Assembly: GCF_000149955.1 (NCBI RefSeq)
Contig: NC_030989.1
Span: 2,427,839 to 2,491,838 of the forward strand
DNA from: Fusarium oxysporum f. sp. lycopersici 4287
Lineage: Eukaryota; Ascomycota; Sordariomycetes; Hypocreales; Nectriaceae
DNA: 64,000 nt
Direction: 5' to 3'
The position numbers and the translations under genes were made by a program. A model generated the notes under the pieces. It ran no database searches and was not told the DNA's origin. It saw only the letters and a program-made list of their open reading frames with translations. Below are positions 47,292-57,763 of this stretch, in pieces (the first letter of the stretch is position 1; the number at the start of each line of letters is the position of its first letter).

Positions 47292-49513
47292 ATGGCGGCC
47301 GCTTTTCGCCCAGTGAATTCCCCGCTGGCCATGACGGTCTCTCGCGAAGACGTCATGGGTTCATCGACCGCAACTCCTCGACCCAACACAGCCCCTCATA
47401 CACACTCACAAATACCTGCCGACGATGGTGCGACTCCGACAAGGGCAACTTTCAACCTGGCTAGCCAGAAGCCACTACCATCTAGTCCTTTCCCCCAAGG
47501 AATACAGATGCCTGAACAACCACCGAAACCAAAGATGCCTCGGCGTCACGACTCACGGCATTCGAATAAATCAGGAGACTCGGGAGACGTAGATATGGAC
47601 GATTCCGATGGAGAGACTGGCACCATTGAGGATGGCGCTGGATCTGACGACGAAAGTGTTGGAGCAGACGGACCCAGGTCAGGCAAGAAGAAGAAGTCGC
47701 AGCGCTTTTATTGTACGGACTATCCTCCTTGTAATTTGAGCTTTACGCGGAGCGAGCATCTTGCCCGGCATATCAGGTTTGTGGTCTTCCTTTGTCCCTC
47801 GATCCGTCTTGGTTTGTCGTAATGCTGACCGATATCAACAGAAAGCATACAGGAGAACGTCCATTCCAGTGCCACTGCTCTCGCCGCTTTTCAAGACTCG
47901 ACAATTTGAGGCAACATGCACAGACAGTCCATGTCAACGAGAACATTCCTATGGACTCGCTAGCTGCAACCGGTTCCCGGTTTCAACGGCAGATGCGGCC
48001 CGATCGAATCAGGCAAGCCGGGAATCGAGCCAGAGCATCGACAGGTGGTAGTGCCGGCGGTCCTCAACGAGGACATTCCAAATCGCTCTCTACCTCGAGT
48101 ATCACCAGTGTCAGTTCTGTCGGCTCGGCTTACAGCGTTCAAGATGCCAGACGGCGACCGCCTCCATTGGTAATGGCAGACCCTCGCTCGCGATTGTCTT
48201 TGGAGTCTTACCGGAGTGCTATGGAGGGCTCTTACCCTCACTACCGACCTGCTTCTCCTAGTGATTTCGGAACACCAACTTCATCCACCTTCTCAACTGG
48301 GCAGAGCAGCCCAAGATGGGGACCAGGCGTGTCTTCCCCAGCAACGTCACACTCACGATCTCACAGCATGTATACCTCTGGAAGTCGAACACCAGGCCGC
48401 CGTTTGAGTGTTCCAGGAAACCCATTTCAATCCCCTGGAGCACCAGGGGGGAGACCGATGATGTTTGGGCCTGGTCCTGCCAATGCTTCGAATGTGGGTG
48501 CTCTCCCGCCAAACAGTAACGGCATCCCTCCATCCCCAACTCCCTCATCGACTTCTCAATGGTCTCGTAGGGAGTCAATGTCAGAGAGTGATTGGCGCCG
48601 AAGAACATGGCATCCAGACAGCCGCAATATCAATGGGAACCCCAGTCAGCTAAGCTCCGTTGTGAACCAGTCATCTGTCCGTCCGAACCCACCACCACCG
48701 ATCGCGAATCCTTCCACTTCTCAGTCGTCCTTCCGCCTGCCCGGTATCGAGTCGTTCGACCCTCTCCCACCTGCCACACCACCAAGGAGACAGCCTTCGC
48801 CCATGATGGTCGACCAAGAGCCTCAGATTCGAGCCTCTTATCAACCCCACCTCCCCGAAACCCCGATGCAGGACGAGAGACGAAACCTAAACTTGTACGA
48901 CGCGAGCCTTCAGAGAGGCCTCAACCGCCTTGATATCAACCACAGTACACCGCCTCGTGATAGCGCGGGTAGCTGGGCTTCCGAAGCAAACAAGGCTGTC
49001 CAGGCTCAAGCTGAGCATGTGCGGCTCAATCCTCCTACTGTTCGTTTTGAGGAGCGGCCTCCGGTATACCAGGGCCCCAAACCTCCACCTACCTCTGCCC
49101 CACGATCTCTTCATCAACACACAGTTTCGGCCCCATCTATTACAACATCGAGAGAAAATAAGCGTCGTGGATGGTACAATGGGCCCGTTTCTCTTCATAG
49201 AGACGGCCGACCTCCTCAAGAGCAGCAAGATACACGGCTAGCTCACGTGGATAGGATGGTGCATCCGAACTTTACTGGCTTCAGTGGATTCCCCGTCAAA
49301 GAAGCACCACTGCATCCTCAATATCAGCAACCACCACAACAACTGCCCCCACAAACTCAGCAGCACCCGCAGCATCCCCAGCAGCAACAACACCCGCATC
49401 AACAGACCCAACAGCAACAGCAGGGACGACCTGGCAGCAATGGCTCTCTAGGCCGTCTTGAGGCGTTAGTTGCTGTTGCGACAAGCGAAGGATCTACTGC
49501 TGCAGCATACTGA
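47292..49513 (+). CDS. C2H2 zinc-finger transcription factor with polyglutamine tail
   Basis: Two exons, 47292-47776 and 47842-49513, separated by a 65-base intron inside the DNA-binding domain, giving 718 residues. An acidic stretch and a KKKK basic patch precede two tandem fingers at about residues 140-191. Finger 1 is C-x5-C-x12-H-x3-H ([19 protein letters not shown]); finger 2 has an unusual C-x-C pair ([18 protein letters not shown]) with a TGERPF linker. The remaining 520 residues are disordered, rich in Ser, Pro and Gln, and end in a Gln/His/Pro tract of the kind found in activation domains. Fingers with RSEHLARH and SRLDNLRQH are found in fungal stress and carbon regulators that read GC-rich (CCCCT-like) sites, so such a target is likely but unproven. 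The long upstream region suggests complex regulation. Confidence 0.88.
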
Positions 49514-50937
49514 GCTGGATTATGCCCTCATCCGACCCCGTCTTTTTGAGACGACAATGATTTGACGACTTATGACCTATCCCCTTGAACCGGCTTGTCT
49601 TTTCCTCTATACCTGGCAGCGGAGACGACGCACGTTGCGGGTATGATCCTTTGCATGATACACGAACATGGAATCTTTTTTTATGTCTTTTGGTATAACG
49701 ACATCCCTACTCTGAATTAACTTGGCTATGGGTTCAAATGGCAGCATTTAACAACATCCCACCAGCATTGGTATCTGACTCAAGGAACCGACATTCGCTC
49801 CAACAATCTGAAACGTCTGGCCCCTGGGAGTTTGCGAGACAAGCTGAGCTTGTCAGATGGTTTTCCTACTTTTGCCCTCCCCCCCCCCCCTTTTTTTTTA
49901 ATTGTTTTTACTGAGGGCGTCCTGGCTTCCTTCTTCCCTAAACTGGAGCATGATCTGTAACGGTGAAGGAGGACGTCATCCGTCGGCATGATACCCTGAC
50001 TTTGTTTGCATGAAGCGACACCAGTACATGATTTGGCCGTATATGAATATTCCCAACCTGTTGTTACATCTTGCGGTAATGGGAGGGTTGGTTTTGCCGA
50101 ACGCCGTTGCGTCATTGTTGGAATTCTTGGGGCTAGACTCAGGTGGTATTGTGAGATGCGTTGGTCAAATTTGACGCTTTTGTTGTGTCGTGGGGTTGGA
50201 GGATGGGTTTGAATTTGATACCCTGTGATTTGAGCGGTTTCTTAGTTCTTGTTTCTGTTGGCGTTTGTCAGGATGCTTGGTTTAGACATGTGTCTCAGGA
50301 TTCTCATGACCTTTTCTTTTATCAGGGAGGCAGTTGGTTTGGCAATGGAGTCGCGGCTCTGTTTACAGATTGATGATGAGGATGCCTGGTGTGTTTCTTG
50401 ACGTTTATGATGATATCTATAGTTTTATACAGCGATGAGATTGCTCAGACATAGAGCTGAGCTATAATGCAAACTGAGTTTAAACTTGATCTCGGAGTGG
50501 CTATTATGTGACCATAACTCAGAATATCCGCCGTGATGTAGGGGACCTATATCTGGCGTCAGTATTACATTTAACTACCGGTGAAAAGGTCGATCACTAC
50601 CAGGTCAGTCACGGATTTGAATGTAACTCAATAAAGCTCACATTCGCTTGTCAAAAACTCCGGGGCCAAATAGGGCAGATGTGACGTAGCATATGCATCA
50701 TATATAGACGAAATGTCGTCGAAGTTACAGGGCATGGAAAAGCACATCAATTCCGAATAGTCAGATCGTATTCATAATTCGTCTCTCGCTTTGTCCAATC
50801 ATGAATCGCTCGCTGATTGTCTGATTGATCCTCTGAAAATGCCTGTCGCTGATCGCTGAGAGCGCCAACCTCTCGCCTCATTCGCACCTCATACTCGCTT
50901 CATCACCCTCAGCTTCCAATCTCTTCTGCTGATAAAT
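49514..50937. other. intergenic between the two regulators, no gene seen
   Basis: This region holds the 3' end of the C2H2 gene and the promoter of the Zn2Cys6 gene. A run of 12 C followed by 9 T at 49879-49899 is a slippage-prone tract. A TATATAG word near 50700 is about 240 bases before the next start. Confidence 0.5.
49879..49899 (+). repeat. homopolymer tract C12-T9
   Basis: Twelve C are directly followed by nine T in the 3' flank of the C2H2 gene. Such a tract is prone to length errors in sequencing and to slippage in vivo. Confidence 0.9.
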
Positions 50938-53332
50938 ATGGATGATAACCCATCTTCGTCGTCGTCTTCTGCAGGGCGACTTAGGGCTCTTCTGCCAGGC
51001 CCAACTCGAGAAGGAGACTCACCCAGACCTCCACCCAAGCTGAACATACCCAAGAGAATATCCGTCAAGACTGCATGCCAAGCTTGCAGACAACGCAAAG
51101 CCAAGGTTGTAGGAGTTTCTGTGTCAAGATAGGTAGTGTACTGACTTCTGTAGTGCAATGGTCAAAGGCCAAGGTGCTCTGGCTGCATCACTGCTGGCCG
51201 AGAATGTCACTATGCCAGCAACCCCTACGAAGCCGAGGCCGCAGCAATGAAAAGGAAGCACGATGAACTAAAAGAACGAATCGCTGATCACGAGAGTCTT
51301 TACTCTTCGCTCAAGACCAGAGAGCCTCAGGAGACAGACGAGATACTGCGGAGAATTCGAGCCGGAAAGGACGTCAAAGGCGTGGCTGAGGACCTTCAGG
51401 GAGGAAATTTGGCTATTCCTACGTCTCAGAAACAGGCAAATCCTCTTCTACGAAACAATAGCGACAATACTTCAAACAGTGCTACAACGTCTGGAAGTGC
51501 CAGCTCACCAACATTCTCAGTGGCACGCATGAACCTTTCCCTACCCCAGCAGCAAACAAGGGCCAGGCTCACAGCTTTGTGAGTACATTACAAAATTCTA
51601 AACACCTGTCTAATCTTTCCTAGAAATGACCAACCTGGCAGCCTCCTTGAGGAAGCCCGGCGAGAACCTCAGCGCAGAGCCTCTGACGACTCTACATCCA
51701 TTGATCTCCAAGGGCATATACTCCCTCTTTCGCGATGGACGAAGGTCATGCAAGATGACAAGTTTCTAAGCCACTTGCTACTGTTGTCCTGGACGTGGGA
51801 CACATCGTGTGACCGTATTATCGACCGAAATATCTTCGAAGACGACCTGAAGAACCTCGACCCTACAACATCGGGCGCATCCTCAGAACTGCGATTCTGC
51901 TCACCATTTCTCGTCAATGCCATTTTGGCCATTAGTTGCGTATGGAGGCTTTACCAATCCCTTTCAGAGTCTGCAGGCTAAAACCACGAATATAGCTATA
52001 TACGACGAATCCAATTACATTCGGCATACCGGACGAACTAAGCACCCGAGGACAGGTATTCGCCCAAGAAGCCATCCGGTGTCTGAAGCAAGAAGACACA
52101 CGGCCTTCACTACCGGTGACACAGGGTCTGGCGCTTATGCATGTGTATGAAAGCGCTCTAGGCGATGGAGAAACGGCGCTTGAGTTCCACAGTCTTATGC
52201 AGTCTCGGTACATGGCGCTTAGACTTGATGATGTGTATCGTTCTACAGATACTGCTATTGCGGGATCGAGACAGAGAGCCGAAGCACATGCGTTGTCTTG
52301 GATACAATGGGGTTTCTACGTCTGGGACTGGTAAGTAATGTGCTCATGCTGAACCAATCTCACTGACATATGTGACCCAGGAAACCAATGCACGGTCTGT
52401 GTCGTCGTCTCGTTATCAAGAAGCCCACACGAGCTAAGACATGGCAAGATGAAAACTCACCGCTGAATAGAACCGAGAACCCACAGTATTGGTGGTCCTC
52501 GTATCCTGTTTCCGTAGCGCCTCAGCGGTCAATGAAGCGTGAGATATTCGAGGCTGAATGTAACTTCACCGAAATCACAGAGCAGGTTCTCGAGTTCCTT
52601 GTTCCCTTGGAGCAGGGAGTTTCACCGTCTCAAAATACAGGAAATGCTGTAGAGTTGTACTCTAAAATCATGGAATGGAAGTTCTCCTTGCCCGAAGAGC
52701 TGAGGGCTGAGAATGCAGTTCTGCCCGCTGCTATCCTACTACAGTAAGTCTTTTACAGGATGACGCAGATTTTTCTTGGTAACCAACATGTATCTAGTCT
52801 GAGCGCGGATCTTGTAGTAATCAGCATTCTTCAACCCTTCGACCACGTCCCCAAGTCCGTCTTCGGCCCCTTTCATCCACGTCTAACATCCTACGCCCAC
52901 GCAACAAACGCCATGTCAACGATCTGGCACTTTCGAGCTCTATACACGATCCAAAATGAACACTGGCTCATACAAGCATGTTCCGTCTGCGCTTTCAAAG
53001 TCCTGTTCGCCATTGAAGAGAGCCCTATCCAACTCGAAACATTCATAAAAGCGTGTCGAGCCCTCATGGAGCTTGGAGCAGCGTTCCCTGTGGCGGAGGA
53101 GGTTATTTACTCTATCGAATCGGTGGTAAAGAATAAGAAGGTGAATCTACCTTCGTATGCGAGAGAGTATATGCCTAACGGTGCTGGAGAGGGTGTTGGG
53201 GACTTGAAGGGTGTCAGGGTTAGGGATCACAGTGTTATTGTTGAGAAGGCTGATTCAGATGGGAGTGAAGATCGGTTGACTATGACGGGCCTGCTTTCTA
53301 CATTGGCTCCTAGTGAAACGGGACTGTATTAG
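50938..53332 (+). CDS. Zn(II)2Cys6 fungal transcription factor
   Basis: Six exons: 50938-51105, 51154-51578, 51624-51939, 51996-52330, 52381-52743 and 52798-53332, giving 713 residues. The binuclear zinc cluster is assembled across the first intron: C47-x2-C50-x6-C57-x6-C64-x2-C67-x6-C74, followed by a helical coiled-coil-like segment (KRKHDELKERIADHE). The middle region (SELRFCSPFLVNAILA to WDWKPMHGL) matches the fungal transcription factor middle homology region. The third intron was set so that AISC joins LYTTNPITFG; without it the frame stops at 51981. Regulators of this kind bind paired CGG triplets and control local metabolic or stress genes. The nearest neighbours are the C2H2 factor and the F-box relic, so no obvious local target is in view. 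Confidence 0.9.
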
Positions 53333-53425
53333 TTCATGTAGACAGGTTGCGTGTATGCATATCTAGATAGAGAGGTTGGCGTTACTAGGCGGCCAAGGCG
53401 CGTCAGCGCGCATATGTTTGTTGTT

Positions 53426-53459
<34 letters not shown>

Positions 53460-53936
53460 CGATACGCTTTACAGCAACGAGAGTTTAGTTCGTAAGCCTC
53501 TTCACTAGACCCAAATACTTCAAACTTCCGGCAGATACGAATCATCTAATTTGATCTTGGTAACTCCGTCTACCTTTCTGATCTTACATATCCTCCAGTT
53601 TAGTTGATGATTGGAAATATCCTGGGCCCGGTCGATGTTACACTTCTCATTGCCTGTGTCATACTGGCAACGCAGAAGCTGCATAGTCTCGGAGGTGAGG
53701 TCTGAATCTTGAATACAAGTTCTGCTGTCACATCCTTTCATGTTTCAGATTCCAGAAAAGGGCTTCTCTGCATTGGGACGTATCCAAGAAAGATGGAATG
53801 ATGCAAAGCCCACGGGAAAGGCAGCATCACTCTTCCACAACGCGCTGGTCCCAGAGTCAGGTCCGCACCTGTGGTTACGTACTCGGGAAGTAGCCTTGAA
53901 TCAGCGGCTCTGAACTCATGGCTATGAAGTGAGGGT
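53333..53936. other. intergenic, no gene seen
   Basis: This holds the 3' flank of the Zn2Cys6 gene and the broken right flank of the F-box relic. It contains an AT dinucleotide repeat, listed separately. Fragments of frames on the minus strand here may be the decayed continuation of the relic. Confidence 0.45.
53428..53457 (+). repeat. AT dinucleotide microsatellite, about 15 units
   Basis: An uninterrupted (AT)n tract of 30 bases lies about 100 bases after the stop codon of the Zn2Cys6 gene, probably in its 3' untranslated region or just beyond. Confidence 0.95.
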
Positions 53937-54320
53937 TCAAAGAAAGACTCCGTTGGCAACCTGTGACACATTGGTGCACTGCTTCTGGAGACCTTGGGCT
54001 TGTGCAGCTGATCTGATATCTCGAATATAGTTTCGATGCTCTAAGTATCCTTTGTGACACAGTCTACCCGCAGCGTGATGTAACTGCTCCCATCGTCTGC
54101 TGCTGAGCCTCTCTTGGTCATGCTCGAAGCACTGAAGAACGCCGCGCTCCGGCCAGGCCCGAGAACACTGGGATTCAGGGGTAAACTCGACCAAGTCGCC
54201 GTAAGTCGGCACCTTCTCAAGGTATATTACTTCATTCGTGCTCAGATAGAGAAAGATGTAACGTTTCAACTCTTCTGGCAGCTTTCTGAACGGATCTCGG
54301 CAGTTTCGAGCTATCGTCAA
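53937..54320 (-). pseudogene. F-box protein relic without a start codon
   Basis: The minus-strand frame encodes an F-box-like start, DPFRKLPEELKRYIFLYLS, followed by about 100 residues without further motif. Between the nearest in-frame upstream stop and the F-box there is no ATG, and the frame ends at 53937 while plausible continuation lies in another frame to the left (about 53738-53930). Normal fungal F-box proteins have several hundred residues with a substrate-binding part, so this looks like a decayed copy. Lineage-specific F-box genes are numerous in Fusarium-like fungi and often found broken. An unrecognised first exon could still rescue it. Confidence 0.4.
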
Positions 54321-54840
54321 GGGGAAGCCGATACTCCTTAATAAAAGCCTTGCTGGGTTAATCGATACAAATCAGGGGTAGCTCAGTTTATGGCCGTGTT
54401 ACCAATGACTGATCGATATTATTTTAGTGAACCTAACCAGTAAATTATACCATGAGATGAAGATTACGTTGTCCTAAAATCCATTCTCGTAAACTGTAAG
54501 TTCTGTTGCCAGAGGCACAATAGCCTAGAGATCGTGAACTTGGGCCATTTCATGAGCATCGATATGGGAGTTCATACGATACTTAAAATTAGTCAAATAT
54601 GAATCACTGCAACCCACAGGCTTGTCTGGCTTTCAACTCATTATCATTGGCATGTACGACAGCTAACATCATGAACGCTGAGAACTGTGTCTTTCGTACA
54701 CATCTCCACGCTGTCCTCCCATTTTCTGTATACTACCCTCCCTTGTCTTTCATCACTATCCATTCCATACGCCCACCACCTGTCTATCTTGTCTTCGTCT
54801 TGTCCAAAAACGCCTGGAAAAAACAATACTTGTTCGGTCA
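54321..54840. other. intergenic, no gene seen
   Basis: This holds the 3' flank of tps2 and AT-rich sequence. Frames on the plus strand that run over 54599-55312 are the antisense of the tps2 last exon. Confidence 0.5.
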
Positions 54841-57763
54841 TTACCGCTCATCATTGGGAATATGTCCCTCGACAGCACTCAGCGCCCCCAGATTCACCTC
54901 GCCGAGACGTTCTCCTACATCCTGGACACCAGCGAGGAGAGCCACGCACTCGATCACATCCTCTGGTTCCAGGAGATGCGACTTGGCCAATGTGACCTTT
55001 GTGCTCGCTCCGACGGTGACTGTAAAGACGTGGTTGGCATCCAGCACAGGGCCTGAAGCGGCATTAAGGCTTCGGAACATGTCCTCATCCGTGAAGTCGT
55101 CACCCATGCACAGCGCGAACTCGAGGTGCCCAGACTTATCCTCAGATTCGGCGCCAGGTGTGTGGTACATGGTAATGAGGCGCTTGGCGATCTCGCCCTT
55201 GTTGATAAACGTGGGGCGGACTTCGATGTTGGCCTTGCCAGGCATCACCTCGACATCCCATTTCGCGCCAACTGTCGATTCGAGCTCCTTATGGCACTCT
55301 CGTGACATGTGAATGCCTTGCTCGGGGTCGGCCAATCTATAATGCCAGGTCAAAGCACATCGCTTTCTCTCGATAAAAGAACCTTATTTACGTCAGCGTG
55401 CGTTGAGTGAACCATGTGTCAGTGTACAAACCTTGAACCCTGTCGGTGTATTTCTGGAAGACCTCCATCACCTCAGCCTGCCATCCCATATCGAACTTCT
55501 CTGCAAGATTCTCCCACTCATCTGAGCCGGGGTGTTTCATAAAGCTGCCGTGCTCGGCTGAGAATCCAAGACGTCTGTTGTTGCCAAGGTGCTGCTTCAA
55601 GAACTCCTGATCTCGTCCCGAAATGATCCACACAGCATTCTTGGGGTCTGAAGCCAACAGGTCAAGGGTGTGAATAAGACGCTCCGAGGGCACTGCAGCA
55701 CTAGGCTCGCGCACGATGGGCGTGAGGGTACCGTCGTAGTCGAACATGAACAGACGTTTGTTGGCTGAGCGGTATTGAGTAAGAAGAAGAGCTCGGTCGA
55801 GCAGAGGAGTGGAGTTGGCAGAACTGCTGTCGCCAAGAACATTGTACACCTTGCGGATGAATTTAGTAATCCAGGACTGCACATTGTGCTCAGTAACGTG
55901 TCGGTAGAGACGAGACTGCATTTCCTGTCGCTTGTCTTCGGACATGGTGAGAGCGGCATTGATCTTCTCAGCAACGCCGCTGAGGTCCCAGGGATTGATG
56001 TGGATGGCATCGCTGAGACTGCCAGCGGTACCGCTGAACTCCGAGAGAATGAGAGGAGCATTGCCCTCCTTTTGGCAGATAATATACTCCAGACTTGTGG
56101 TGTTCATGCCGTCACGCACAGAGGTGATGAGACCAATGTCACCGGCACGCAGAAGAGCAAAGTACTCGTTCTGGCTGAGATACTGTGGGTAGTGCTGGAC
56201 GGGAGAAAAGCCCAGACTTCCGTACATGCCGTTGATGCGCATAACAAGCTCATTGACACGGGTCGCAACCTTTGTGTCGTCCTCAAGATCCTCCTTCTCC
56301 GCCTCGACGCTAGTGGGCGAGGTGACCTGGATGAGAACAACCTTCTCACGCCACTCAGGGTACATCTCAAGGAAGCGCTCGAAAGCCTGCAGCTTCTGGG
56401 CAACACCTCTGACACTGTCCAGACGGTCACGTCCGACAATGATCTTCTTTCCGCGGTAAAGCTCGCGCAGTGCGTTATACTTGGCGGTCACAGCATCGGT
56501 CCATGCGTGGCTTTCAACCTTGGCAGCGTCAATGCCAATGGGGAAGACGCCGACTTGGACACGAGTTCCATAAGCATCAATTCCGAGAGTATCGGAGGGA
56601 AATCCAAGGATTCGTGTGCAGCAGCTCAGAAAATGGCGAGAGTAACTGTATGACTGGAAGCCAATGAGGTTTGAGCCCAAAACACCCTCAAGAACCTCCT
56701 TTCGTCGAGGCAGACAGCGGAGGAACTCGCTACTGGGGAAGGGCGAATGCAGGAAGAACGAGATGTACATGTTAGGGACTCTCTGTCGCAGCATGCTGGG
56801 AAGCAACATGAGGAAGTAGTCATGAATGATGACGATGTCGCCAGGTTTGTAGATCTCGATGATCTTGTTGGCGAATTTCTGGTTCATCCTATAGTAATCG
56901 GCCCATTGAACACGTTCGCGTCGGCCGTCGGTCGGCTCATGTTGCTTGTAGTGGAGGAGGGTGTAGAGATCGTGCTCAGCATATCGTCGCCAGCGGGCCT
57001 GGTCCTTGAGAAGGATACCCTCAGAAGTGGCCTCAGATTCATCGGAGAGCCAAACAGGGTAGGTGCGGATGGTTTTGTTGTGTGACAAACGGTACTCGAG
57101 GCGGTCTTGGTCCTCGCGGGGGACCCAGAGGCCATCAACTGGAGGAGGAGTCGGTAGGCGCGTGTTGCCGTCGATGGGAACAGGTGCGGACAGGGCGTTG
57201 AGCGATGTCGCACCAAAAGTGTTTGGGGCGGGCGTGCCGGGCGAAGAAACGACGTCATCAGTTGGAGCGTCGATTTCGCCGGTCCACGCGACAACGGTAT
57301 GATTCCATGGAGTAGCGTCGGAGGAGAGGTATGCGAAGGAGTCAAAGAGAGCAGATTGACCGCGACGAGATTTCAAGTCCTATGAAGAGAGCAAAAGTTT
57401 AGCTGAGGCTCAATTTTCATGTGACGAGGGGGAGGGGAGCTGAAGCTGGCACGGAGGGAGCTCCTCTGTAGCTTTGGTTGGAGAAGAGGGGAAAATGCAA
57501 GCTAGAGAGTGAACCCCAGTAACTGATAGTGATACGAGATGAAATGTTGAGGAAGCGAAGCGAAGCGAGGTGAATAGTTAGTTACATACCCAATCACCGC
57601 CTTTTCGATAGACGAAAGAATGCGGTGTGTTGAAGGTAGCCGAGATAATGTTACCGCTCAGAGCCAAATCAGGGTTGGCAGCTCGAATCTCGGACAAGGA
57701 CTCGCGGCGGCGCAAGTTGGGCGCGCCAGTGTTTTCGCTGGTGGTTGCCATTTTCCCGGTCAA
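54841..57763 (-). CDS. tps2: trehalose-6-phosphate phosphatase (Tps2-like), GT20 plus HAD domains
   Basis: Three exons, 57763-57590, 57379-55432 and 55382-54841, giving 887 residues, close to yeast Tps2 (about 896). The N-terminal two thirds are a glycosyltransferase 20 (trehalose-phosphate synthase-like) domain; the C-terminal third is the HAD phosphatase domain with LFMFDYDGTLTP, where D605 and D607 are the nucleophile and acid/base, and GDDFTDEDMF near the end. The last intron, 49 bases with a weaker GTTTGT donor, was placed so that VQG joins SFIERKRCALTWHYR; the alternative GTAAAT donor would delete this conserved block. The enzyme removes phosphate from trehalose-6-phosphate and works in a complex with Tps1, protecting cells in heat and osmotic stress. 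Several AGGGG stress-type elements lie in the first intron and 5' flank. A second in-frame ATG at 57751 could be the start instead. Confidence 0.93.

Noticed and set aside
54599..55312. A 237-codon plus-strand frame
   Set aside because: It is the antisense of the last exon of tps2 plus its 3' flank.
55382..55395. GTAAAT at the end of tps2 exon 2 as the donor site
   Set aside because: Using it removes the conserved SFIERKRCALTWHYR block; the upstream GTTTGT donor and AATAAG acceptor keep it and keep the frame.
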